DNA of 64,000 nucleotides. It comes from Chrysomallon squamiferum (taxonomy: Eukaryota > Mollusca > Gastropoda > Neomphalida > Peltospiridae). The notes under the pieces are model-generated. The model did not search any database. It was not told the origin of the DNA and was given only the letters and a program-made list of their open reading frames with translations. The stretch spans positions 28,375,972 through 28,439,971 of the forward strand of contig CM022672.1 in assembly GCA_012295275.1 (NCBI GenBank), written 5' to 3'. Position numbers and translations under genes: made by a program. Positions 46,201-60,200 of this stretch are shown here, one piece after another. Positions within the stretch are counted from its first letter, which is position 1, and the number at the start of each line of letters is the position of its first letter.

Positions 46201-49200
46201 CATCAGCATCTGGTGGTATGTCAACAATTGGGGGGAAATTTCTGTCTACACCCCATAGCGAATCCAAACTAGGCAAATGGTTTCCATGGGTACTGCTTTC
46301 ACCAGGTTCCATGATCATAGCTTCATTACTCTCCTAAATATTAAGTACAAAATGTATTATAAAATCAGTCTTTTTACTTCTACCTTCTTCTTTCTCAGGT
46401 TTCATACTGTAAATACAAAGTTATTGGCGTTTCTTTTATTATTTTCTTTTAAATTATGATATTAAATGCATGAACTGCTAAAAATAAATGTCAGACGTAC
46501 CACAACTTCATAGATCTCATCTCCTTCATGTTCAGCATTTTGTTGTTCAACACTGTTAGAAACCTGAGGTTCACTTGGAGGTGTGTTAGGCTTCTGTCGT
46601 TTGGGATTATCATCATCATCATCATCATCATCACCACCTCCACCTAAAAGCAAACCATATAATGAAAAAGTGATTTGTTCTCTTTATCTGGACCATAAAT
46701 CAAAAACTACTTACATGCATAAAGAATAAATTAACATTTATAAAAAATAAAAATAAAATCCTGTAAAGTAAATATAAAAAATGCCAGCTTTTATTGAACT
46801 GTAATAGTTATGATTCTGGCGGCCAAAGTCATAACCAGATGTGCACATTTTGTTATGAACAGAAAAAAATTTAGAAAGCCTGCTCTGTTTTTTGTTTTAA
46901 TTTTGTTGAGAGTGGTTTGTCCAAAATTATTAATATTTAAAAATAAGCATTATCTACCTTCATCTATGGATAATATTTAAAATTTGGCTCCATCCAATCC
47001 ACAAGTATATTTTGAATAATATATCTGAATAGTTCAGATGTTCTTTGATTAAGAGAAAGGAGAGTTGTAGCTTTCAATATCACATAATAGTTTTAACTTA
47101 TAACTGGGAGAGTTCCAGAAGGCCTGGATTTTCTGTTAGTTTTACATTGTCACTTTAAATTGAAGTCACTTCTTGAAACACCCTACTACTATTTCATGGA
47201 ATGATCCTCCAGTTCTGTTAATACAGCATATATTTATGCATTTATTCACTTCTTGAGTGAGAAACATTAACAGGTAGAACATGAAAGATGATTTATTTAC
47301 CTGCAGAACTACATCGAGGAGGGGAAGGTATAAAGACTCGTCGTCTTCTCTGGCGAGGACGTAAGACTCGGATCAGGGCCTGTCGACTTGCAAAACTCAC
47401 CAGTGGGTCCTGTTATTAACAACACTAAACTTAAACAACAGTTTCATAAACATCTGTTAAAATAAAGCTGAAGTTAAGCTAATGTTGATTATAAAATGAG
47501 AAAGAAAATGTTAGAATAAAAACACACCAGAAAAAAAAGCTTTTGAACACACATAAGATACTCTATTAATTATGACCTACATCACAGAAATAATCTTTAT
47601 TTACTTCAAAAATAAATAAATATAGTAATTATATATATTAATCAGTGGTGTACCTATGGAAAATAGTGATTATCAGAAGCACAGAAGTTGTGCCTACTTC
47701 AAACATCTGGTACCCAAATTTAGATAATTTTACATTGAAATATGTTTAAATATACCCATAAGGTTTAATAGAAAGTGCTAGTGGTGCCCAGTCATATGCC
47801 ATGTTTGCTACACCTCATGTACACCATTGATATTATATATAGAAAACATTTTAGAAATCCTACAGATGACAAGAGTAGTTTCATGTAATGGTCTGTTGCC
47901 ATGGGAACTGCTTCAGGACTGCACATGGTAAAAGCATGGATAATTTCAACAATGGCACCAACAGTAGCATCCACATGACCTAGTCCAGGCTGACAAACGG
48001 GAGCCAACATTGGGTTTGGAGGTTTACATTCATGTAAATTCCAGAATGCTTCTAACAGCTGAGATGTAAAGTGACAATAGTCCTTAGTATTGATATTTGA
48101 TAAACTATCCACTGACAGTTCATTTTGTTTGTCATGATCCTTCTCATCTTCTATGTCAAGCACTTCAAGAGCTGTAAAACAATTTAATTTAAAATTATCA
48201 GTCAGCAATATGAATACAGATTTAAAAAAAACAATTGTTTATTATAGAACTGAGAATCAATAATGAACTATAAAATACAGTTAAATAATAAATCATTGAG
48301 ACACAGAAGCTAACACAACTGCATAACACCAGAAAAAACAACAAAAAAAACTTCACGAAAATATAATTTCTTTTAATATCTGCTGAATATTAAGAAAAGA
48401 TAAACATACTATCTTCTTTCTTTGTTCCTTTTTCTGCAAATTTGACAAGGTTCATGGGACGTGAGACTGCCACAGACCTTGCTGTAACAACCAATCTTTG
48501 GAACGCTTCAACATCCATCTCCTTGCCTTCTTTAGACAGGCTCTGCATTACATGCACTAACTGTGCTTGATCCTGTGATTAAATATTAATGAATATTTAC
48601 AAAACATTATAAAGAATGATTTAGCCTTTAAATTTTACTATAAAAATAAAGCTATCTGAGATTAAATATAAGATCCTCTTGAATAATTTCATATTAATGA
48701 TGGTTTCCCAACTGTGTGTTTAAAAAAAAAAAAAAAATAAGATCTAAGTGGCCCAGATTGGGTTGGTTTTATTAGTTTCAGCTCAAAATCAGTATCTCTG
48801 TAACTGATGGGTCAAAGGCATTGAAATTTACGAGTATGTAGTTAAAATGCATTTTATAACCACAAATATTTTGTTGTTTTCTATTCAATCCCTTTTTTGG
48901 AACAACAAATGTATCATAAAATGAAAGTTTTTTGCATGTATTTTTTTTTAACAATACTATTCTACCATAGGAAATAGTGTTTCGAAAAAACATCTGAACA
49001 TTTCCCGTTGGAAATTTGCTGATATTTACCAACATGTGTTCCCTTAACAGCACATTATGTCAACTCTGTGATTAACCAATCTACCATGCATTTTATACAC
49101 AATAAAGTAATTAGTCATAAAGCTATTTTCTCCTATTTTCATCTGTCAAATGATAAACTAACCTTATGATTGTGATAGGACTGTTTGTTGTCAAACAGAG

Positions 49201-49410
49201 ATGCTAACAGACATTTGGTATGTTGCTGCACTGCTGGAGGAGTTGGCAGGTTCAAAAGACGTGTAGCCAGCTCTAAAGCTTTTTCCCTTTTGGGATCCTG
49301 AAGATAAAAAATTATTAAGTCAATCTGACCTATTAGATGATGAGAACATTATTAAAATTAAATTAAATTATTAAAAAAAAAAAAAAAAAATAATAATAAT
49401 AATAATAATA

Positions 49411-49448
<38 letters not shown>

Positions 49449-52400
49449 CATCATTGAAATGAACGAATGAATGTTTAATACTTTCTGAGCACTCATCATT
49501 TCTACTGGAAGAAATAAAGGGGACACACAGTGATGACCTTTTTTTTTTAAATTAATAGATCTGGCTTAAATTTTAACACAATGTCAGTCACACATTAGAA
49601 AAGAAACATAAAACTTTAAAAACAATATCGAACTCTTAAAAGGCCCAGACTGGGTTGATATCACTGTTTCAGCTCAAAATCTCAATCTCCATAACTTATA
49701 GGTAAATAGTTTAAATACATGTGCATGTTATAACAGAGAGCTTTTGGTGTTTTCAGATTAGATTTTAAGAGGAGATATTATTTAGATGCACCTTTCCCAT
49801 GGATATATCTTGAAACTGATAAAGCAACTACTGGATATATTTTTAAATGGAAAATAGCCAAAAAAATTATATATGAAGAAGTAAAAATAAAACAATCAGA
49901 AGGATGATCTTCTGATGCATCAAGCCTCAAAAACATTACAATAATAAATCAGATGTGATTAAAAACAGAACAAAACCTCACCTCTGCTTCTGATCGCACA
50001 GAAGCTCCAAATGCTCCATCTAGAACCTCAAGTGCACTGCTTAATAATCTACAGATAAAAATTAATTTACTTTGTTTAACCAAAAATACATTAATCTTAA
50101 TAACGGATCCACAGTAAGTAAAATATTAACTTGTTATAAACACCATCAAAAGTACTTTTTTTAAAATGCTGCAAATGTTCTGAGATTTTTTCTTTCTTCT
50201 TTTTCATTCTTTTCAATTTTTGTAAAAAAGATGGATCCTTTCAGTTGTTTTAGATGTCTTAATAAAATTATAATATTAATTTCATGGCACTTTTAGGTAA
50301 TACAATTTAATTTTTAAAGTAATGCTATTCAAAACTTATTAAAGAAATTCTAATTAAAAACAAGCATTAACAAACAAGAACAGTTGAATCTTACTTATCA
50401 GCTGAAGTCATTGGCAATGGAGCAGATGGAACTGCTTCACTGTCTGTTGATGATGACAATGTTTGTACTGGAGCAGTTACTTTTGAAGCTGATGTTTCTG
50501 GGAAATCATCAGTCTCTTCCGGCCAGCCAAATGCTTCTTTTGTCTTCACATACACCTTCACAGAATCCAACATAGTGACACCATTTGGATCAATGCTGGC
50601 ACCAACTACAATTGTAAAATTAAAAACTGTATTTAATTAGCACTGAAAATATTAACTATAAATATAATTTAGAAATGTTTCCATTTCATTTACTGTATTT
50701 TATCATGATAATACAGATGCGATGTATAAATACTTATAAATTTATACAGCTTACCGATTAAAAAGGACAATGAATATTAATTACAGTTTTACATTTCAAT
50801 CAATAAAGACATCACATGACAAGAAGTCAACTTAAAGCAATATAAATGCTAATAAACAGTTCAATTCTTAAACAAAATAAAACTGAAATATCAAAATTAA
50901 TCAATTATTTTTTTTGAAGTGCATCACAAAAATCCTCCCCCCAAAAAATTAATTAATAAATAGGGCAAAAAATTAAACTGACCAAAAAGACTAAACTTCT
51001 TATCAGCAGTCAAAGATTCTTCTCTTGTGAAAGGCAAGTCAAACCATCGACCTCTGGACAGGCTGACCTGTGTAGTGCGGCCAAATACCTCCAAGTATGA
51101 GGGTGTACGCTCAGCACTTTGACTACCAACTAGAACTCGAACTCCCACCATCACTGTTGTGTTGTTTGTATTATTTATTTCCAGGGTAAACCCAGCAGGC
51201 TGAACAATACACAAAAATTAAAATCATATTTAAACAAAAAATTAAAATATAACACAAAAGGAAGATAAATGTGCAGCACATAAATATATTCATTAAATAT
51301 GGTATAAAATATTAACAGTGCAACTCTTCATCCTTTATCACAAATTTCTGAATCTGAAACCTTTATCAACATGAGACAGATCTCCATAAATAAAAAGCTG
51401 AGTCTTAGACAATCAACTCTATGTAAACTTCTGACTTTATTATCTATAGTTAGTTGTTCTTTAAAAGATAAATGTTTAGTCTATAAAAATTCCTTTAATA
51501 CCTTGGTGCTGGCAATATACATTCCATTTGTGTTGAGTCTGTGTTTCACCTGCTGTATGTTGTAGACTTGCAAAACATCATTGCCACCAAACTGAAATTA
51601 CAGAAACATTTTTCCTTTTCACATTTCCTTATTCTGTTCAATATCAAGGGTTTGGGGGGAGGAGTTTCATACAAAGCATTCAAATAACTATTTAACTCTA
51701 CAATACTACTTTACCTCAATGTCATTTGTCTGTTGGCAGTGCTCAAAGAAATCTGTTGGAAAGTTCACCAATCCAACTGGCCGTCCTGCAAGTAGAATTA
51801 AAAGAAAATTATTACAAATAAATATCTTCATGAAACTTTATTCTGAACATAACAAAACTTTAAAAAATATAATAAATAAACATAACCAAAAAAATTATTT
51901 ATGTAAGGATATTTTGTTAATGTCTTTTTGTTGTGTTTAACATGAAATTGGTATTCACAATTTTACCATTTACTACATTAACCTGGAACGAAAATAAAAA
52001 ATGATTTGTATCCCAAGCATGATTCACACATTAATAGTAATAAATGAAGCACTCCACTTATTTCAATCCTGCAAAGAGAAACAAACCTGATCTGCTGATC
52101 TTTTTCTTTTTTGCTGGTTTCAGAACTGCAATTGGACTCTGAGGCTGTAAGTAAGGTGACAGCCAGAAGTTTGTGTTTTCCACATTGGCCATGTAGATTC
52201 TCAAACTACCATCTTCACAAAGCAAAATCATTGTTGTTCTCAACTATCACAAAAACAAGATTTTTTTTCTTATTTCATATTTATAAAATCAGTCTTTGAT
52301 TTATTTTTTCATAAAAATAACTAGTAATTCAGACATTCTTATAATGTAAGTCTCTAATATAAATAAAATGAATATAAAAAAACTATTTTAGTAATTAAGA

Positions 52401-54461
52401 GCCTTATACGGCTGTGGCTAGTACTGAGAAGATGATAATGTAGCTGAACTTGCTTTATTTTTGTTACTAGATATTACCTGATCAGTGTTCGAAGCAATGT
52501 GTCTGATGGCAACTACATCTTGGATCTGTAATAAATCAGTTTAATAAATCAGAAATTATATAGATATATACAAAAATGTTAAGTATTACACTAAAAGGTA
52601 CCAAAATGAAACATAAGCAATAAAAACAAAATAAAAATAAACCACTTACTAATATCTAAAAATAATCCAAGCAAGAGTTTGAAAAAAAAGGAAAAAGAAG
52701 AAGAATTAAATATACCACATAAGAGTAGTTCTTACCTTTGCCTTTGCTGGTACTACTTTGATTTCCTGCATGGTGATGGTATCTGGGGTTACCATGATAA
52801 CTACAGGGTTGTTTGAAGTCTGAGCCATGCAATAAAGCAAGCCTGTGTGTCCACTAATTTCTGACCACTGAACAAGAGGCTGGTTTGTATTTCCTCCTTT
52901 ACCACTTCCATTGGAGCTTTAATACAATTAAAAACATTCTTCTATTGGCTATTTACTCAAAAATTTTCATAATGTTTATTTAACAAACACGGTTTTTTCT
53001 CAGTTTCTTAAATCTTCGATTTGAAAATTCATTGTATCTATTTAAAAACAGACAAATATCAATCATGATTTTAGTCAAATTAAATGTTCACCACTACTGA
53101 TACCACACAATAGAGATGATCACATATATCAGTTTAGATAAAACCAATTTTATACAATAAATACCTCACAATATATTTGTTTCAGTGTCTCGCTCATTAA
53201 ATTAAAAATATATTTGAAGCTTTCATATAAAATATATGTATTTGTGGGGGGAAATAGTAAAGACAAAACTTACCTTTTGAATGTGATGGTGAAAATGTTT
53301 GAAACACTAGACAAGTCTTTGGACACAGCTGCAATAAAACTCTTTCCTGAAATTTTAATTACATGAACATTATATTGAAATGTTATTATTATATGTGATC
53401 CAAATGCAACATATAAATAAACATAAGCACTATTATGAAATAAACACATCATTATCACTTAGGTGCACAATAATACTTTTTCCCCACTCCCAATTACAAA
53501 ATGATATTAACATTTTAACAATAAACTTTCTATTATTGGCCTATGAAAAGAGTCATGTATAATATATTCATCAAATATAAAAAAAACTAAAAAAAATTAT
53601 AAAGCTACACTTTGTATTTATATTTTAGTTAGTGATTTCAAATATTCATTGTAATGCATGAGAAGCTTACCCTGTGAATAACTGAAGAACAGCAATTGCA
53701 GGGCATGTGAGTAAAACACAGAAACACCTCCACCTGCAACCTGACCATTGGTTTCCTAAAACATGACAAAATGTTTATTTTTTTATTTTACTCTGTTGTT
53801 TCATAAAAACAAAACTCTATACAGATACAAAATACAAGACATTTTCAAAAACCTTTTATTAAAAAGGGAATAAATATTAATGCAGAAGTTGAAACATATA
53901 AATGACACACTGACAATGAAAATCAGTAAATGTTGATTTTAAATAGATTTTACTGTGATTCAGAATGACATAAATTTTACATACCTTGAGTTCATAATGT
54001 TTCATTTCTAACACATCAGTGATGTAAAATGGTCCAAGATTTGCACTACTGCTATCTTCCATCACCTGGGTGTAGATGTAGCCAGACGATGCCATGAGAA
54101 CCATGTAATGTCCTTGTTCTGTGAAACAAAATGTAGCATCACGAATCTTTCCACTCGGCAGCAGGAAATAGAACTGTGGGCTTATTGCATCTGATCCAAG
54201 ATCATAAATCTGAAATAAGAAAATTGTTTATATTTGAAAGAGCTAAAGAAAAGATGCAAATCAGTTTTACTGTTTAGTCTGCAGAATGAAGCAAGTTGTA
54301 ATGTTAAAACTTTTATTTTTATTTTTTTGTCAGTTTGTTTCATGTGTATGTTTCTGTACAATAGGTGTAAATGAGGTAGAAACAAAATAAAATATCCAGT
54401 AGAGACAAAATTAAAGGATGTAGTTGAAAAGAACTTAATACACAAACACACACTCTCTCTG

Positions 54462-54492
<31 letters not shown>

Positions 54493-57186
54493 AGATAGAT
54501 GTATCTGTTATACTTTATTAGAATTAAAATCCTTTTATTTTTCACTTATGTTAACAACTGCTAGGAGTAATATGGCTATTAAATATTATTTTAAAACAGT
54601 AATATGATGTAAACACCTCACCTTTACAAAATCAGCTGTCACAATTGCTAGTTCAGTCTGTGATCCAGGAAGCCAGATAGCCTGAAATACAGAATGTCAC
54701 AATGTATAAAGGAAAACAAACAGAAATTAGGATTGAGAATGACAAGTGTGTTTGTACCTTTATCTCTACTATAAATTTACATAAAACACATCTTTAAAAG
54801 ACATATGGCCACTCATGCATTTTAAAATGTAATTTTTTTATAAAGCTATGAATATAATGATAATCTTAATACCTTGATGATGAAGTTTCCTGTTGCCAGT
54901 GATGGATGAAGAACAAGATGATCAGCCACAGATCCTGAACTTGTGAAAGTCAAAACATGACAATCCTATAATATGTGTAATATAACTACTTTAATATACT
55001 GTATTAGACAATTAATTATTTAATATTTACAATAATATCCAGAAAAACATCTTTGAAAAACAGAACTAAAGTATGAATTTAATAATTTTATCAATGTATA
55101 TCAGGCTATGTAGTTGGTGTTATTTAATAAGTATTTTTACCTTTAGACCACAGACAGCTAGGAAGTCTTCATTGCAGGGATTACCCACAATAGAGAGAAC
55201 TGTGAATGGGATAGGTGCTGATGACAGTCTCTGTAAATAATAAAATAATTATTCAGCATTCATATCTGAATTCTATTCAGCACAAAAGAATTAATCTGTC
55301 CACCGATATTCTGGATTAACTATCATTAAATGAACAGATTTTATCTTACATTTCAATAACTAACTCTATATAAAATTTAGTACAAAATAGTATGGCAGTA
55401 CTGGACTGAATATGTTTTCCACAGAACCATGATAGGCCCAGTTATATTTTTCAGTATTATCTTTGATGAAGACCACTGTTTTCTAAAATCTGTAGCTATT
55501 CTTGTATTTTATGTTACCAAAAATGTTTGAAGTCTTAAATCTTGCATTAACGTAGATATCTGACAGAACTAGAAATAAAATTCATATATTTTTTTCTTAC
55601 TGTGAGTGTCAACTTCTTCTTGCTTGAGTCAGCTTGTTTTAAGAGAGCAGACAGCTGAAGAATTGTGATTTTTCCTTTTTCATGACTGATGGCAAGATGC
55701 TGACGTTTTCCCTGGTGAGAAGACAGCACACACATAGCCACTCGGTGTATCATGTGTGCCGTGATAAGCTGTCTGATGGTCTGTCCTTGTTCGCCATTAT
55801 AGTTCATCCTTACATTCTCAAACGCTCCTTCTTGTGAGCCCAAAGTTACTGTCTGAAAAGAAATATCAGTTTTAATTACTGTAACTAATAAAACTAAATT
55901 CAGTTTTACAAAAATAAAAAATAAATTTCAATTCTATAATTATTTACCAATAACTTTTAAATAAGATTGTAAGCAATTTAAGACAAACAGATAATTTTGC
56001 TTGAGTGTCAAAATTTTGTTGTCTAATGTTTAAACATTTATGAAATGCATACAAAATTGTATCAAAATATGTTAATCTATACCATCAGCTGATCAGATGT
56101 TGTTTCAATTTTCTTTCCTTGTGTATGGAGATCCTCAAGAGCTTTCTGAGCTCGGGCAGTGCTGCCCATGGGTGACATGTTTTGATAGTTGGCTGAGAGG
56201 GGAGGCAGAATCTGTTCTAACATGTCCAGTACAGTTTTCACAGTGTTTGACGATTCCTACAAAATAAATAATATAAACAGTAAAATATAAATATGAAATG
56301 TTTACAAATTCAAAAAAATGAATAAAAATAAAAAAGGAAGAAAGTATGAAAGAATTTTAAAATCTTGTTATTTGTATATTTCTTAAATATAACAAATTAT
56401 TTTTAATTCTTTATAGTGCACTGCCATACTGTTTTGTTCTGTTATTACTGATTTTTGAAGCTTGATGAGCAGACATTACTTTGTTATGGATCCAATATCA
56501 CATGTCACAAACATCATTTATACATTATTTTTCACAAACTCTCTTCCTATCAACAAACTTATTTGGTTCACAAAAGCAGAAGAAACCCGATGAAAAGGTT
56601 CAGTAAAGTCTCTTGACTATTTCCAATTAACTGTCCCCTTGCAAAAATATATTGGAAAAAGCAATATTTGACATGTCACTATTCTTGTTGGTGAGCAAAA
56701 TGATCATTCTTTTCATAACATGTTGAATTAAACGCATAAAATTATCATTTAAATTACATATGTATTGTTTGACTGTAACTCTACCTTGGTTAATAAATCA
56801 TCAGCGTTACTTGCTGGCAAAATGTTGGCTACTAACTGTATGGAGGAGGCCTTCTGCATAAAATCTATGAAGGTTTTGAGCAGTTTATTATTCATGATGA
56901 TTTATTCAGTAGTATTTAGTTTTTATTTGATTTTTCTATGGTTCTGGCAATGCCTTGGAACTAAATATCAAACCTGATTACAAAACCATGAGTGATCTAA
57001 CACATATAAATGATTTTACCAACTTTGGCTTTAAACATTAATGTACTTTGCAGAAATGTGAAAAAAGTAGAATGCATATTTGCAAAACATAGTATGACAT
57101 ATGAGTCAAACAAATTGGTGAAATAATTGCCATTTTGTACTCAACTCTACTTTATTTTAAGCCATACAAAGTTCTAAGTCACCTCC

Positions 57187-57225
<39 letters not shown>

Positions 57226-60200
57226 TTTTAAACTCACTTGAAGTACATTTTTCCTCCATATTGTTCAATGAACACATGACATTTCACAATAGGCTAGCTA
57301 TTTTTATTTATCTCCTTTAAATTATTTTTATTAACAATCCATTTGAGAAGATATTTTATTGCTGTTTTGTATGTATTATACATAGGTTTATGAATGCAAA
57401 GAACAGCGTAAACCACAAACAACCCTAACACGTTAAAAATAATGCAGGAAAATTTTGAACACAAATAAGCAAGTCAGAAGATCATTAATAGGCATTCTTT
57501 CTTTCTCTACGAGTCTCATATAAAATATTTTGTTAAAGGCCCTGTTTTATTAGAAACAGAATATTGATGCATATATTAGATGTTTAATTTTATGATCATG
57601 AAAGTAGCTTGGTTCTTTTTCTTGCTGTCTCATTTCTCCTTCACAAAATCTCAATTTTTCTAGCCCAGCTTGAACCTTGATAACATATGATGAAATAAGG
57701 TTTATCAGTGATAATCTTGCCTGAGAAAGGACCTTAAAAACTGTGCACAAACAGCACCAAAAAATTAAAGATTAAAATCATTACTGAGAATGAAAACTTG
57801 ATAAAAGAATAAAAGTTATTGCTGTAATTGTTGCACTGACTTACGTTACAATAAAATGTAACTTACCATATGTCTTAAAAGAACATCTTTAAATCTCTGA
57901 AAAATAAAATGAATGAAGAATGTTAAGCAAGACATTACATTATGGTAACTTTGTGTTAACTACTCAGAGAAGTATAAATTACAAATCATAAAGGACACCA
58001 TTAGAAGCTAAAATAATATCAACTGTAATTCTGAAAACAAAACCTTAACTACAATGTTAAAAGAAATTTACAAGAAACAGTAAATATTTTAGCATGTAAA
58101 AGTAACAAATTATTACACTGGCATCTCACATCCATTTCCTTTTCCAATAAGACAATGGATATTTTTTTTAACTGAGAAAAATCACCTCAATCTGTTCTGA
58201 AAGCGTTTCCTGTATTTTGTTGCCTTGTTCCGTGTTTTTTATTACTTCCATTGTTTTTTCCTCCATGCATGGAGAAGACAGTCTACGACGAAGCAAAGAT
58301 GGGTGTGTTGTGTCCATGGAAAATGGAGACTGCACTGATCCACTGCCACTACAGTCCAGTCCACTCTGGGCAGTTCTTTTCACCAATGACTGGTAAATTA
58401 AAAATTATAATATAAGTTAAGGAAAATAAACAACAACAACAACAACAACAGAAACAAAGAAAAAATCCATAAACTTTCTAGTAAGTTTTCTTGAACTAGT
58501 TGAATGATAAAACAAGGTATGAAAACATTCTTTGAATGAACAAATATATTTTAAAGACTGTAACACTTATTCTACGAAAATTTTTAAATTATCTAAATAT
58601 GAAATAAAAAATCCTCATCAGAGTACTGATTTATAATCAATCTCTTCACTCATCTAAACTGTAATTTTTCATTAACTTTCAAGAAATATATGACATATTT
58701 AAATATCTTATTATTTTTTAAAATGTTTTTATCACTACCTTGCAGCTACCATCTTCTTTCGCACCACAGTCACAAAAGAAGGAACCAAATTTTGCATAGG
58801 TCAAATCATGATCCTTGTGACAAACTTTAGCACAGATTGTACAAACACCAACTCCATCAACCATCTTACAGGTATGACAGTGATACCTGAAATAGTGCAA
58901 ATATATGTGACTATTAAATTCTATTTAATCAACATGATGTACAAATAATCTTGAAAATTAAAATCAGAATTCAGATCATCAGAGAAATCACAGGTAATGT
59001 TGTATTTGTCAGAAAAAACCCACAAAATAAATTGTTAAGAACAAATTCACTGAATAATATCTTATTTTAAACATCTAAATCTTACCAGTGCTGATTCATA
59101 AATTCTTTCTGTGTGATCGTAAATGTACACAGCTTGTTATTCAGGGATTCTTCATCCTGTAAAACAAAATATGGTTGCCAATTCCTTCTCAAACTCAAAT
59201 AATAGTTAAAAAACAAAACAAAAAAAAACACACCAGTGTTTAATTATATATTAAAGTCAGAATATTACAGATGTTAATGTTATGAGCACAGACATATTCT
59301 AATGTTATTTGTTATAATATTAAGTTGAATATAAAATTTGATGACAGAAAAACCAAATACAGCCACTGGGTAGAGTGTAGAATTATAAACTCTTGACAAA
59401 TGTTCAAGGAATCTCAAACTCCTATGTGAAATTAGAGAGGTAAAGGTGCTTTCATTATGACAAGCAAACTCACTGAGTCCTCTTCTCCTGAATCCTCCTC
59501 CTCCTGAGCTATGTCCTCTGTCCACTCAGAATCAAAGTCAGGTAACTGTGTAATGTCAGTGTCAAGAGGGGGAGAAGCAGTTCCATTTCTATAAGAACAT
59601 GAAAAATTAGGAATATTTTCTGAAAATAAACTGACCATTTCAGATTTTAACTATTACCATCATCTGAAAAAAAGAAGAAGAAAATATGTTTTATGTTAAA
59701 ATACCTAACACCCAGCCATGTAATATGTATCAAATTACCTGTCAGAAGATCTTTTCAGAGCTCCTAAAATCTTCCCTATGTAGGATAGAAGGCAGCAGAG
59801 TGTTTCCAGTAAATCCTTAGGAGAAAAAACAACAATGTAGTTAGTGTGATTTAAAGTAATTACAAGACTGACATTAAAATTCAGATCCAAGACGAAGAAA
59901 TTTGTGTTTGACATTCAAGCACATTATGTTTTAATTACACAACTGTCACTGCAAAGTTGTAGTAAAGAATTACTCATCAAAATATTCCATATATATTTTC
60001 TTTTATTATATCCTAAACAATATCCTAAACAATATCGTCACTGCTTATGGATTCTCTAACGTTATTACCAAAATTTATTGATTTATCTGTACCTTTCCTT
60101 CTCCTTTGTTGACCAGTGCTTTTTCTATCACTTCAGGTTTAGATATGAATGATTTGCTAAAAAATAAAATCATAATAATAATAACATCAAGCATATTTTA

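Noticed and set aside
48778-49053. 91-codon minus-strand frame
   Set aside because: It overlaps repeat pair B and intron; no splice phase compatible with UBR4 neighbours and no domain.
57550-57740. Open stretch with an acceptor, considered as an alternative last UBR4 exon
   Set aside because: The long open frame is out of phase with the upstream exon; the correct phase stops after 11 codons.
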